Assembly: GCF_900128945.1 (NCBI RefSeq)
Contig: NZ_FQUD01000002.1
Span: forward strand, 411,280 to 475,279
Source of the DNA: Chryseobacterium sp. OV279
GTDB taxonomy: Bacteria; Bacteroidota; Bacteroidia; Flavobacteriales; Weeksellaceae
Direction: 5' to 3'
Length of the DNA stretch: 64,000 nt
In this document: positions 16,952 through 25,652 of the stretch, piece after piece
Position numbering within the stretch: the first letter of the stretch is position 1
Layout of the letters: each line of letters starts with the position of its first letter
Translations under genes and position numbers: made by a program
The notes under the pieces: generated by a model
Told to the model about the DNA's origin: nothing
The model's input: only the letters and a program-made list of their open reading frames with translations
Database searches by the model: none

Positions 16952-17377
16952 CTAAGCTTGACCATTATACTTAATAACCCATTTGTAAAGGGTTGTTTTG
17001 GGTATTTTATAGGTTTCAATTACCTCTTTTTTTGACATTTTCCCATCCCTGATTTTCCCTAAAATGAATAATATTATTTCTGTAGTATAAACATTTTTCC
17101 GGAAAACGGGAAGGTCTTTATTTTTTACTGTTTTGTAATTTGTATTGGCAGGGGGAGAAAATAAAATGAGATGCTGGCTATAAATCCGAAAGAAATCATA
17201 CTCTAATAATTTACTCCATTTCAATAATAATTCTGTGGAAAGATGTTGCTGCAGATACATCTCTTTAATATGATCAATAGATATATTGAAAAATGATGAA
17301 ATCCGTGAATCGCTTATTTCACTTTTGTCAATTTGGTTTTTGATCAAAGAACCAATATGTATATTTTTAAAGTCCAT
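16952..17377 (-). CDS. Double-HTH small protein, transposase-like
   Basis: 141 residues. The N-terminal half looks like a Cro-type helix-turn-helix ('SLIKNQIDKSEISDSRISSF') followed by 'LLLKWSKLLEYDFFRIYSQH'; the C-terminal 50 residues hold a second HTH of transposase-orfA style ('KKEVIETYKIPKTTLYKWVI'). From memory, proteins with this architecture recur in Chryseobacterium genomes near secreted 'VGIGT' proteins and are sometimes labelled transposase. No DDE domain or inverted terminal repeats accompany it, so I regard it as a regulator or domesticated element. The start overlaps the preceding gene by 11 bases. Confidence 0.7.
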   Translation of the reverse strand: MDFKNIHIGSLIKNQIDKSEISDSRISSFFNISIDHIKEMYLQQHLSTELLLKWSKLLEYDFFRIYSQHLILFSPPANTNYKTVKNKDLPVFRKNVYTTEIILFILGKIRDGKMSKKEVIETYKIPKTTLYKWVIKYNGQA

Positions 17378-17639
17378 GGCTCAGATTAATAATTCTTTGT
17401 TTCACATATACCGTTGAAGAAAATAATACATTTAATGTGGTACTATTTTGTAAAACATCATTGGCATCAAGCGATACCACAGAAACAGCATTAGAAAACT
17501 GCGGGCTCGATACCATGGTACGAACTCTCATTCCACCATTTACATCTAACGTTTTTGTCGGAGTAGTTGTACTAATGCCTACCTGAGATGCTAATTTAAT
17601 ACTTGATAGTACTAACAGAGTTAAGGTAATTTTTTTCAT
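17367..17639 (-). CDS. Short secreted 'VGIST' protein, probably truncated
   Basis: 90 residues: signal peptide 'MKKITLTLLVLSSIKLASQ' and the repeat-start motif 'VGISTTTPTKTLDVNGGMRV' that opens the four larger paralogues downstream. It stops where those proteins continue with another 180 residues, so it is either a mini-version or a 3'-truncated copy; the C-terminal 'VYVKQRIINLSHGL' has no match in the paralogues. It overlaps the next HTH gene by 11 bases. Confidence 0.6.
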   Translation of the reverse strand: MKKITLTLLVLSSIKLASQVGISTTTPTKTLDVNGGMRVRTMVSSPQFSNAVSVVSLDANDVLQNSTTLNVLFSSTVYVKQRIINLSHGL

Positions 17640-17666
17640 CTGATTTTTCTTAGGTGTATGTGTTTT

Positions 17667-17978
17667 TTATATCCAATATTTTTTCTTCCAGAGAGCAATT
17701 GTATTTCTACTCAGTTTAAAATACTTTGCTAATTGTGAGTTATTGAGTTCCTTTTCTTTTTGATATCGTAATATTTCAAGAATGCTTTCTTTGTCATAGG
17801 ATTTATGTTTCTGGCTGGAATTTTCAAATGCTTTGTTGGGGAAAAGCATATTGTTGAGTTGAATCACATCCAGACAGTTCCACTTCTTTTTATTTAAGAA
17901 GCTTTGATATTCTATCTGTTTAAAAGGGTATTTTTCTAAGATTAAATCAGTATAAATCTTCTTATAATCAGCTTGCAT
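17667..17978 (-). CDS. Small HTH protein
   Basis: 103 residues ending in a clear helix-turn-helix 'LNNSQLAKYFKLSRNTIALW' with a basic tail 'KKKYWI'; the centre 'SYDKESILEILRYQKEKE' is helical. The family appears, from memory, repeatedly in Chryseobacterium with the 141-residue type encoded just downstream. It reads away from the LuxR-type gene, with a palindrome (18100-18126) in the divergent gap. A DNA-binding regulator of this secreted-protein block is a reasonable inference. Confidence 0.7.
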   Translation of the reverse strand: MQADYKKIYTDLILEKYPFKQIEYQSFLNKKKWNCLDVIQLNNMLFPNKAFENSSQKHKSYDKESILEILRYQKEKELNNSQLAKYFKLSRNTIALWKKKYWI

Positions 17979-18099
17979 ATGAAATATTTTTTTTCGGTAT
18001 GATGAAGAAATCAGAGTTATTAGTTTTCAGTTTATAGAGGTAATTGTGTTTTTAAGGAAGATAAATTGTATCTGCAAATATATTGTACTAAGGCATGCC

Positions 18100-18126
18100 A
18101 AAAAATGACAGATATCTATCATTTTT
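18100..18126. promoter_or_regulatory. Palindromic site, copy 1 of block-flanking pair
   Basis: The core TGACAGATATCTATCA, within A and T runs, differs at one base from the core of the 48-bp palindrome at 22882-22929. It lies 68 bases before the LuxR-type gene and 122 bases before the divergent HTH gene, so it can serve as an operator for both. Confidence 0.6.
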
Positions 18127-18193
18127 CAATCATTTTTTTTTGTAGATTAGTTGTATAATTCACTATTTGATATCTTAAAAAAAAACATGGATC

Positions 18194-18982
18194 ATGAAAA
18201 AAATACCTCCGATTACTAAAGAATACTTTTTAGATTCTTTAGGACCACGCAACAGAACACAAGTAAAATATTATAGTTTTTTTGAAAATAAAATTAACAG
18301 TATAAAGGATCATGCGATAGGGCTTCATATCTGGATTCTTTTTAATCTTGTTGAACGAAAAGTAGAGATCGTAAGCGAAAATGTTGAGCAGTTTACACCA
18401 TTTAAAAAAGCTGACTGGATTCACAATATGGAAGATGGATTTTTCATCAATTTATTTCATCCCGATGACAGAATGTATTTATTGTCAGCATTTCAACTTG
18501 CTGAAGAGATGCGATTGCAACTGGACAACTCCAGAAAAGGAACAGTAAAATTTAATTTTTACGGAAGAATGATGGATATGAATCATGAGTACCGTTTGGT
18601 AATGATAAAATCTATTGGCGAATATATTAATACTCAGAATGATGTAGAAGCTTCTTTAACAGCTGTTTTTGATATATCACATTATAAAATTCCTAACCTT
18701 CCTTTACTTTCCGTTATAGACTATAGCAAAGAAGAAACGCAGTACTATAAATATATTGAAAGAGATATTAAAAACGTTGACATTGAGGTACCCAAAATTG
18801 CAAAAAGGGAAAAAGAAATTTTAAATTTAATGTGTGAAGGCTATAACACTCCGCAGATTGCTTTTGAGCTTTCCATTTCCTATCATACTGTAGAAAATCA
18901 TAAGCGAAACCTTAGAAAAAAAACTAATACAAAGACGTCATCAGAACTTATCGCCTTTGTCATGATTCATAATTTAATTTAG
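18194..18982 (+). CDS. LuxR-type regulator with PAS-like N-terminus
   Basis: 262 residues. The C-terminal LuxR/GerE helix-turn-helix is complete: 'IAKREKEILNLMCEGYNTPQ' then 'IAFELSISYHTVENHKRNLR'. The N-terminal 190 residues resemble a PAS-type sensor ('FINLFHPDDRMYLLSAFQLA') and contain no phospho-receiver. It is the only gene of this block on the plus strand. A palindrome in its promoter recurs at the far end of the block, before the first secreted paralogue, so it probably controls that cluster and itself. Confidence 0.85.
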   Translation: MKKIPPITKEYFLDSLGPRNRTQVKYYSFFENKINSIKDHAIGLHIWILFNLVERKVEIVSENVEQFTPFKKADWIHNMEDGFFINLFHPDDRMYLLSAFQLAEEMRLQLDNSRKGTVKFNFYGRMMDMNHEYRLVMIKSIGEYINTQNDVEASLTAVFDISHYKIPNLPLLSVIDYSKEETQYYKYIERDIKNVDIEVPKIAKREKEILNLMCEGYNTPQIAFELSISYHTVENHKRNLRKKTNTKTSSELIAFVMIHNLI

Positions 18983-19062
18983 AACGGAATTGTTGACAAA
19001 AAAAATCTCAAATAAACAGTTTTTTCGTTCCTGTTTCTTTATCCAAAATACGATCATAAAAA

Positions 19063-19090
19063 ACATCAGCTTTAATTCTAAAGCTGATGT
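19063..19090 (-). terminator. Terminator of the secreted-paralogue cluster
   Basis: Perfect 12-bp stem ACATCAGCTTTA/TAAAGCTGATGT with loop ATTC; on the minus strand it runs into TTTTTTAT, so it ends the leftward cluster. Confidence 0.8.
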
Positions 19091-19205
19091 AAAAATAATG
19101 ATATAAAAAGACTGAATTGAATTTTGATGCAGAAGTATCAGGAAGAACAAAAAAGCATCCTAACCTTGTTATTAAAATATTGATCTTCCGCTGAGTATTA
19201 CTGAT

Positions 19206-20039
19206 TTAAAAAACCTCAATCAATTGTGATATATATGTTATTCCTCCTACCTCTATCAGGTTTACTTCATACCGATACACTTTTTTAGTCACTCCGTCAT
19301 ATATCCTTATTACATTAAGTTCATTGATAGAGCCAATATTGGTGCTTCCAGCAATCTGTCTAAAAAAATTGTCTGCTGTACCATTACCTGGATTTGAATA
19401 ATATCCACTAGAAGTCCACCCCTCAATATCAAAAACACTGTAATTTCTGGTACCAGTCCCGGTGTAGCGGATATGAATATATTCACTTCTTGGATCTCCC
19501 GAAGATTTTCTTACTACCTGAAATTCAAAATCTCCCGCATTAAGAATTGACCTATCTGTTATTGGCCGTATAGGAGATTTGTAGGTAATACTCCCTTGGT
19601 TTTCATTGATAATGGTCTGCCCATCTTTATTCCAGATGGGAGAAATAGGTGTTCCGATATTAGAATATAGGCCCGACTCCATATTTACATTACCAGTATG
19701 AAATACAGTAAGTCCTGTAGCCGGATTAGGAATTGTAACTCCGTCGTTCTTATCAACAAGAATTGTCCGTGGTGGTAAAAAGCCTCTTTTCTCGGACTTT
19801 ATTTCCATTAAGGCAGAAATGTCAGGAACTGTTGTTCCTACTCCTACCTGTCCGTCTGCTGTTACTACAACATCATTCATTTGTTCTATAGCCGAAGGCT
19901 GTTCCACAGGATGATTATCTTTAGCTCCATCTACATGGAAAATACCCTGAGGGTTAGCTGTGCTAATTCCTATTTGGCTATATGCAATACCGTTTATTAC
20001 AAAAAGAAGAATTGTTGAATATATTTTTATCTTTTTCAT
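19206..20039 (-). CDS. Secreted paralogue 4 of 'VGINT' cluster
   Basis: 277 residues. Signal peptide 'MKKIKIYSTILLFVINGIAY' then 'SQIGISTANPQGIFHVDGAK'. The N-terminal half repeats the theme 'VGVGTTVPDISALMEIKSEK' and 'GFLPPR', known from tail-fibre-like and adhesin-like repeats of Bacteroidota. The C-terminal half ('SITYKSPIRPITDRSILNAG' to 'YRYEVNLIEVGG' and 'YISQLIEVF') is shared with the next two upstream genes at about half identity by eye. Function is unknown; cell-surface or extracellular structure is likely. No T9SS C-terminal sorting domain is evident. Confidence 0.75.
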   Translation of the reverse strand: MKKIKIYSTILLFVINGIAYSQIGISTANPQGIFHVDGAKDNHPVEQPSAIEQMNDVVVTADGQVGVGTTVPDISALMEIKSEKRGFLPPRTILVDKNDGVTIPNPATGLTVFHTGNVNMESGLYSNIGTPISPIWNKDGQTIINENQGSITYKSPIRPITDRSILNAGDFEFQVVRKSSGDPRSEYIHIRYTGTGTRNYSVFDIEGWTSSGYYSNPGNGTADNFFRQIAGSTNIGSINELNVIRIYDGVTKKVYRYEVNLIEVGGITYISQLIEVF

Positions 20040-20086
20040 TTTTTCGATGTTTTTTTAGTTCCTATATCTCTAGAATTTTATAAGAT

Positions 20087-20902
20087 TTAATAAGTTTCTA
20101 CAATTTGAGAAATATAAGTCTGGCCTCCTTTTACAATAAGATTGACCTCATAGCGGTATACTTTTTTAGAAACATTATCATATATTCTCACAATATTAAG
20201 TTCGTTGTTACTTAATGTTGTTGTTCCTGCCATTAGTGAAAATGTACTTGAAGCAACCCCCATGTCATCTGCTACACTGTATCCGCTACCTGTCCAGTAT
20301 TCATTTGTAAATACTAAGTAGGTTTTACTGGTGCTGGTTCCTGTGTAACGGATATAAATTTTCTTATCTGTATTTAAAACCCTAAATTCAAATTCACCCA
20401 CATTAATAATTGGGTTGTTTGTCAATGGCTGTAATGGAGATTTATAGACAAACTTCCCTTGGTTTTCATTGATAATTGTTTGGCCCCCCTTACTCCAGCT
20501 AGGAGAAATAGAAGTGCCTAAATTATAATAGAGTCCGGCTTCAAGATTTGAATTGCCTTTATGGTAAACTGTTAATCCGGTTGCAGGAAGGGGGATAGTA
20601 GTTGCATCCGATACATTAATTAAAGTTAAACGGGGTGGCAAAAATCCCTTTTGAGTAGATTTTATTTCCAATTTGGATGAGGAGTCTACTTTAACGATGC
20701 CAATACCCATGCTGCCTGTTGCTGTAGTAACAACATCATTGGCTTGTTGATCTGCAGTGGGAGGATCCAGTGCCAGATTGTCCTTTCTTCCGTCAATATG
20801 AAAAGCAGCCTGAGGATTTGACGTATTTATACCTATTTGTGCGTATGAAAACTGTGCGACAAGTAATGCCTTACACAGTAATATAATTTTATATTTGTCC
20901 AT
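20087..20902 (-). CDS. Secreted paralogue 3 of 'VGINT' cluster
   Basis: 271 residues, same plan as its neighbours: signal peptide ending 'LVAQFSYAQ', opening 'IGINTSNPQAAFHIDGRKDN', second repeat 'SSKLEIKSTQKGFLPPRL', linker 'GQTIINENQGKFVYKSPLQP' and C-terminus 'VYRYEVNLIVKGGQTYISQI'. It lies 47 bases from paralogue 4 and 39 from paralogue 2. The strongest divergence is in the signal peptide and around residues 190-225, as expected when exposed loops vary. Confidence 0.75.
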   Translation of the reverse strand: MDKYKIILLCKALLVAQFSYAQIGINTSNPQAAFHIDGRKDNLALDPPTADQQANDVVTTATGSMGIGIVKVDSSSKLEIKSTQKGFLPPRLTLINVSDATTIPLPATGLTVYHKGNSNLEAGLYYNLGTSISPSWSKGGQTIINENQGKFVYKSPLQPLTNNPIINVGEFEFRVLNTDKKIYIRYTGTSTSKTYLVFTNEYWTGSGYSVADDMGVASSTFSLMAGTTTLSNNELNIVRIYDNVSKKVYRYEVNLIVKGGQTYISQIVETY

Positions 20903-20941
20903 TATTTATTTTGGGGTATTTATAGTTTTGAGGAAATTACT

Positions 20942-21763
20942 CTAATACACTTCTACAAGTTGGGATACGTGGGTATTTCCTGATATAACAAGCAGATTGG
21001 TCTCATATCGATATACTTTTTTAGAAATTGTATCATATATTCTTATGATATTGATTTCATTATTGGATCCTATATCTGTAGATCCACTAATTATTCTAAA
21101 AGTATTGTCAGCTCTCCCAGTTCCAGCGGTCGTATATCTGCCATTACTGTTCCACCCTTCTATAATAAAAGCATTATAATCACGTGTACCGCTACCTGTA
21201 TATTGAATAGCGGCATATTCATTTCCTCCGGATCGCAATATCTGAAACTGAAATTCTCCTGCATTCAGAATAGGTCTGTTATTCAGAGGCTGTATAGGAG
21301 ATTTATAAGTAATGCTACCCTCTGTTTCCGTGATAATAGTACCGCCACTCTTGTTCCAATTGGGCACAGAAGGTGTACCAATATTGTAATAAAGTCCTGG
21401 TTCAAGATTTATATTACCATTATTATAGACAACGAGTCCTGTAGCCGGATTGGGTATTGTAATAGCATCTGATGAACTGGTAAGGGTGACCCTTGGTGGT
21501 AAAAAACCTTTGTTTGAAGATTTGATTTCCAGTGCAGAGGAAACATCAGGTATGACGGTTCCGATTCCTATACTCCCCGTAGATGTAATAACAGCATCAT
21601 TGGCTTCGGATATCGAAGGAAGAGGTAATATCTCTGGATTATCTTTTGCTCCATCAATATGAAAGGAAGCTAGCGGGCTTTTTGTATTTATACCTACCTG
21701 GCTATACACCACGCTACCGGATATGGTGAATAATATCACCAAAGTAATTTTAATTTTTTTCAT
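20942..21763 (-). CDS. Secreted paralogue 2 of 'VGINT' cluster
   Basis: 273 residues, very similar in plan to the gene at 19206: signal peptide 'MKKIKITLVILFTISGSVVY', then 'SQVGINTKSPLASFHIDGAK', 'VIPDVSSALEIKSSNKGFLP', 'TEGSITYKSPIQPLNNRPIL' and C-terminal 'KKVYRYETNLLVISGNTHVS'. The repeated 'N.GEFQFQI...YTGSGTRDY' core is common to all three. Unknown function; local gene duplication is evident. Confidence 0.75.
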   Translation of the reverse strand: MKKIKITLVILFTISGSVVYSQVGINTKSPLASFHIDGAKDNPEILPLPSISEANDAVITSTGSIGIGTVIPDVSSALEIKSSNKGFLPPRVTLTSSSDAITIPNPATGLVVYNNGNINLEPGLYYNIGTPSVPNWNKSGGTIITETEGSITYKSPIQPLNNRPILNAGEFQFQILRSGGNEYAAIQYTGSGTRDYNAFIIEGWNSNGRYTTAGTGRADNTFRIISGSTDIGSNNEINIIRIYDTISKKVYRYETNLLVISGNTHVSQLVEVY

Positions 21764-21906
21764 AAGTGTGTTTTTATATTATATATACTTTGTGTTTTTA
21801 AATAAGTCTATTAGCAGAAGCTTTAGTGTTTGAATTTTAGTAATTTAAATGCGTAAATGAGTACCTTTTCCAGATTGGAATATTTCTTCCTGGTCCCGAG
21901 TTTAGA

Positions 21907-22752
21907 TTAATTATGAACTCCTCCTTTTTGGGGGTCAAATTTTTCGAGCAGAATGTGGATCTGATGCTTATTACCATTCGTACTGTCAGTATACCCCCAA
22001 AAGGTAACCCTATAAAGTGAACCATTATCTCCCAATACCCTGAATACAGATATACTTGTTTCTATGTTATTATTAACGTTAGGATTATCCCAGCCCAACA
22101 ATCGGTCGTTATCAATATTGAGGTAACCGCCATCGGCTGCAAATACAGATGGCATATTCCAATTAAATGTCCCGCTGATATCTGCTTTAGTCAGACCAAA
22201 CAGGTTTTTACCCGTTGCATTTGTATTGATAATAAGAGGACGGTATGTATCTCCAGCCTTGAATACAATATCGACTCTTATACCATCAATCATTGGTAGC
22301 TCGGTTAGCTGGCTAGGGTCATTAGTTCTCAGCCAGTTAGAAAGCAGGCTTTGATCCGTGTTATTTATTATACCAGACTGTGCGCTAAAGCTTCCGCTGT
22401 TGTAAGAAATACTAGAGGGCAGAGCATAATGAAACTGCTTAAAATAGGTTAAGCCAGGCGTAGCATTGCTGCCTCCTATACATTCCCAAATAGGTGCGGT
22501 TGGGGTACCGTTATTGCTCATCAGGCATTTCAGTTCGCTGTCATATACAATCAATCCTTGGGCTGGAGATGAAATTGCCGCTCGCTGTATGGTAGTCATA
22601 GCACTTAATAAAGTCCCTTTAGCATTGTTGTTGAGATCAATAGGTGATACTGTTAGATTGGCAGAAGGATCAGGGTTTTGTGTATTAATACCTACCTGAG
22701 AGTATGCACTAGAAGAAATAATAACTCCTATTATAATAATATTTTTTATCAT
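21907..22752 (-). CDS. Secreted protein 1 of 'VGINT' cluster, divergent
   Basis: 281 residues, first gene of the leftward cluster. Signal peptide 'MIKNIIIIGVIISSSAYS' then 'QVGINTQNPDPSANLTVSPI', but the body differs from the other three: 'QRAAISSPAQGLIVYDSELK' (shared short block) and a long unique C-terminal part ending 'HQIHILLEKFDPQKGGVHN'. It may form the base of a complex whose variable parts are the three paralogues; that is speculation. The 48-bp palindrome lies 130 bases upstream. Confidence 0.7.
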   Translation of the reverse strand: MIKNIIIIGVIISSSAYSQVGINTQNPDPSANLTVSPIDLNNNAKGTLLSAMTTIQRAAISSPAQGLIVYDSELKCLMSNNGTPTAPIWECIGGSNATPGLTYFKQFHYALPSSISYNSGSFSAQSGIINNTDQSLLSNWLRTNDPSQLTELPMIDGIRVDIVFKAGDTYRPLIINTNATGKNLFGLTKADISGTFNWNMPSVFAADGGYLNIDNDRLLGWDNPNVNNNIETSISVFRVLGDNGSLYRVTFWGYTDSTNGNKHQIHILLEKFDPQKGGVHN

Positions 22753-22881
22753 CCTATTTTTGATTGTGTTTTTGTTAAGAAAAAGTTTTTATTGATGATG
22801 GACTCGATTTATAATCAAAATCAAATATTGAAATTCAATTTCTATTTTCTAAGAGTAAATATGTTGCAAATGTAAATTATA

Positions 22882-22929
22882 ATACAAAGTAAAAAAATGA
22901 CAGATATCTGTCATTTTTTTACTTTGTAT
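22882..22929. repeat. Perfect 48-bp palindrome
   Basis: Twenty-four bases are followed without a spacer by their exact reverse complement. The centre is TGACAGATATCTGTCA, flanked by seven A and seven T, then AGT...ACT and ATACAA...TTTGTAT outwards. The core recurs with one change at 18106-18121 before the LuxR-type gene. Confidence 0.85.
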
Positions 22930-23194
22930 CAACCCTAAATATCATTCACAACTATAAATTAGAATGAGTTTTTTAAAATTATATTAAATAAGAGAGTAGA
23001 GCCGAAAAAAAAGATTTTGTATTCTAGATCATACAGATTTGATAACACGTACAATAATGCCTTAATAACGCTTAACTTGTTACAAAAATTAGCATTCTTT
23101 TTTCTATGAAATGACAGAAGATATTGGAGCAGGTGGGAGATTTATGTTTATCTCAATTTTTCAATTGTTTGATAATCAAATATAAATAAAATAA

Positions 23195-23226
23195 AATGAC
23201 ACTAACTTTATTTAGTTAGTGTCATT
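23195..23226 (-). terminator. Terminator of tRNA-Leu
   Basis: 13-bp stem AATGACACTAACT/AGTTAGTGTCATT with loop TTATTT; on the minus strand it is followed by a T-rich run. Confidence 0.75.
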
Positions 23227-23232
23227 ATTAAG

Positions 23233-23314
23233 TACCCAGTACCAGAATCGAACTGGTACATCTTTCGATACTAGAGTTTGAGTCTAGCGCGTCTACCAAT
23301 TCCGCCAACTGGGC
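23233..23314 (-). tRNA. tRNA-Leu (anticodon CAA)
   Basis: Read on the minus strand from 23314. The acceptor stem GCCCAGT pairs with ACTGGGT, the D-arm is 'GGCGGAATTGGTAGACGC', the anticodon stem CTAGA/TCTAG encloses loop CTCAAAC (anticodon CAA, reading TTG), a long class II variable arm follows, and the T-arm is 'ACCAGTTCGATTCTGGT'. The CCA end is not encoded. The first pair is G-U. Confidence 0.95.
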
Positions 23315-23389
23315 TTGATGTTTGTTTTAAATTGGTGTGCAAATATATAAACTTTTTTCAATGTTCAAAAGCTTTTTGAGAGAAAAATT

Positions 23390-24157
23390 TTAAAATTCTA
23401 TCTCCAAACCGTCGTACGCCAGATGCATTCCTTCCGGAAGATCCTTATCTTCAATATCATGCAGTCCCAGATGGTGGCTGATGTGGGTTAAAAATAATTT
23501 TTTAGGCTTAAGTTCTTTAAACAGGGCGATGACGTCAGGAAGGATAAAATGGGCAGGATGCGGATCAAATTTTCTGATGCAGTTTAAAACCAGCACATCC
23601 AGATTCTGTAATTTTTCTTTTTCAATATCTGAAATAAAATTGGCATCGGTGATGTATGCAAGATTTTTAAACTTGTACCCGAAAACCGTAATTTCATAGT
23701 GGATCACTTCAATAGGTGTGATCTCCGTATCCAGAACATGGAACGGCTTATTTTCAATTTCGTGAAGATCGAAGGCCGGAGCTCCCGGATATCTCACATC
23801 AGCAAAAGCATAAGGAAAACGCTTCTTCACCTCATGTCCAACCCTTTCATAGCAATAAAGAGGCATATTTTTTCCGCTTTTAAAAATCAGCGGACGCATA
23901 TCATCAAGCCCGATCACATGGTCATTGTGTTCGTGGGTGAGAAGTGCAATGTCTACGTTATGTTCATGATTAAGGAGCATTTGCTCTCTGAAATCCGGTC
24001 CGCAATCGATCAGTATTTTTCTGCTTTCCTCTGTAGTAATCATTACTGAGGAGCGGAAACGTCTGTCTTTGGGATTTTCGGAAGTACATACTTCACATGT
24101 ACAGCCTATAACGGGCACACCCTGGGAAGTACCGGTTCCTAAAAATTTCAACTTCAT
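23390..24157 (-). CDS. MBL-fold hydrolase, PhnP-like
   Basis: 255-residue metallo-beta-lactamase-fold protein of the PhnP type (phosphoribosyl cyclic phosphate diesterase group). It begins 'MKLKFLGTGTSQGVPVIGC' with a Cys pair 'CTCEVC' near the N-terminus, and has the metal motif 'LTHEHNDHVIGLDD' plus downstream ligands in 'ITDANF' and 'LTHISHHLGLHD'. The cellular substrate is not known outside phosphonate clusters, and no phosphonate genes are nearby. It is divergent from the 475-residue conserved gene. Confidence 0.88.
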   Translation of the reverse strand: MKLKFLGTGTSQGVPVIGCTCEVCTSENPKDRRFRSSVMITTEESRKILIDCGPDFREQMLLNHEHNVDIALLTHEHNDHVIGLDDMRPLIFKSGKNMPLYCYERVGHEVKKRFPYAFADVRYPGAPAFDLHEIENKPFHVLDTEITPIEVIHYEITVFGYKFKNLAYITDANFISDIEKEKLQNLDVLVLNCIRKFDPHPAHFILPDVIALFKELKPKKLFLTHISHHLGLHDIEDKDLPEGMHLAYDGLEIEF

Positions 24158-24211
24158 TTTCTTTTGAGGTTGGTTTAATTTTGGTAAATTTACGAAAAAT
24201 TTTACGTCCTA

Positions 24212-25639
24212 ATGTATCAGAAACTAACTCCTAAACAAAAAGCATTAACAATTAATCTAGATCCTACTATTTATGGTACTTTCGCAGAAATTGGAGCAGG
24301 GCAGGAGACTGTTCGTCACTTTTTTAGAGCAGGAGGGGCTTCCGGTACAATTGCTAAGGCGATGTCTGCTTACGACAAAGATTTTAGTGATGCCATTTAC
24401 GGAAAAGAAGCGAAAAACAGGTATGTTACCCAAAACCGACTCCGTAAAATGCTCCGGTATGAAGTAGCGCTGATCGAAGAAAGGATTTCAAGGGAAAACA
24501 ATCCGAACAGAAAATTTTTCTCTTATGCAAACACGGTAACGACGATTAATTTCGACAAAACACTCAAAGGCCACGGCTGGGTAGGAATCCGTTTCCAGAC
24601 CAAAGAAAACGAAGATTACAACGAGATCGTGATCCACGTAAAATTTAATGAAAATGATGCCACCTTACAGCAGGAAACTTTAGGAAACCTTGGGGTAAAT
24701 CTTATCTTCGGAGCTTTCAACTACTACGACAATCCACGAAACTTAATCGAATCTTTATACGACGACATTGCCAAAGACGGTCTTGAAATTGACATGATCG
24801 ATTTCAGCGGACCTGCTTTTGACTATGTTGACAACCGACTGATGTCACTTCAGCTTGTAAAGCATGGAATGACGGATGCCGTGATCTTCAATTCTCAGGG
24901 GAGCAATATGCTTCCTGCCGATGTGTTGTACAAGAAGAATATTTTCGCGGTAAGAGGAAGTTTCAGACCCGTAACGAAGGTGAATATCGATATGCTTAAA
25001 AACGGCCTCGAGATGTTCCAGAAAGATGCGATCTGTACTCATGAAGAAACAGAAGTTCTGATTGAGATCACCATTTCAAACCTTAGGGCGGATGGAGATA
25101 TTGATGAAAGAGACTTTATGGACAGGGTAGATATCCTCGGAAAACTGGGATATACCGTTATTATTTCAAACTTCTCGGAATACTACAGGCTGATTGATTA
25201 TTTTGCATCGTACACCAGCGGAGATATCGGCGTAGCCATGGGAGTGAATAACCTTCTGATGGTATTCGATGAAAAGTATTATAAAGATCTTTCAGGAGGA
25301 ATCCTGGAAGCGTTCGGAAAGTTCTTCAGAAACGGGATGAGGGTATATCTTTATCCTTACAAAGATCCTGAAACACATGAATTACTGGATTCTTCAAACC
25401 TTAAAGTGGAAGAAAACCTAAAAGAGCTTTACAAATATTTCAAACACAACAACCGTATTGTCGATATCACCAATCACAATCCTGAGTACCTTGGAATTTA
25501 TTCAAGAGAGATCTTAAGAAAAATCGCATGCTGCGTCACAGGCTGGGAAAACCAGGTTCCGGAAGGCGTTGCAGAAATGATAAAAGAACGTGGAATGTTC
25601 GGCTATAAAGAAGAACTTTCCTTCAAACAATTCTCCTAA
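24212..25639 (+). CDS. Conserved protein of unknown function, 475 aa
   Basis: Soluble protein with start 'MYQKLTPKQKALTINLDPTI', no signal peptide and no membrane helix. It looks like a protein well conserved across Flavobacteriia; labels I recall for it (nicotinate-nucleotide adenylyltransferase, TonB-dependent receptor) are not supported by any motif here: there is no HxGH nucleotidyl-transferase box and no beta-barrel. 'FAEIGAGQETVRHFFRAGGA' and 'GVNLIFGAFNYYDNPRNLIE' are striking conserved-looking blocks. It is followed 13 bases later by a GAF-domain gene, so the two form a transcription unit. Confidence 0.75.
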   Translation: MYQKLTPKQKALTINLDPTIYGTFAEIGAGQETVRHFFRAGGASGTIAKAMSAYDKDFSDAIYGKEAKNRYVTQNRLRKMLRYEVALIEERISRENNPNRKFFSYANTVTTINFDKTLKGHGWVGIRFQTKENEDYNEIVIHVKFNENDATLQQETLGNLGVNLIFGAFNYYDNPRNLIESLYDDIAKDGLEIDMIDFSGPAFDYVDNRLMSLQLVKHGMTDAVIFNSQGSNMLPADVLYKKNIFAVRGSFRPVTKVNIDMLKNGLEMFQKDAICTHEETEVLIEITISNLRADGDIDERDFMDRVDILGKLGYTVIISNFSEYYRLIDYFASYTSGDIGVAMGVNNLLMVFDEKYYKDLSGGILEAFGKFFRNGMRVYLYPYKDPETHELLDSSNLKVEENLKELYKYFKHNNRIVDITNHNPEYLGIYSREILRKIACCVTGWENQVPEGVAEMIKERGMFGYKEELSFKQFS

Positions 25640-25652
25640 AACATAAAATAAT

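Larger units (their letters stand above)
22753..23232. other. Intergenic, palindrome and tRNA terminator
   Basis: No gene. It contains the perfect 48-bp palindrome at 22882-22929 and the tRNA terminator hairpin at 23195-23226. Nothing else was recognised between 22930 and 23190. Confidence 0.6.

Noticed and set aside
16952..17978. Possible insertion sequence at the HTH genes
   Set aside because: No DDE transposase, no terminal inverted repeats or target duplication; the small HTH proteins look like regulators.
23699..24049. 116-codon plus-strand frame opposite the MBL-fold gene
   Set aside because: Antisense shadow of a well-conserved metallo-hydrolase gene.
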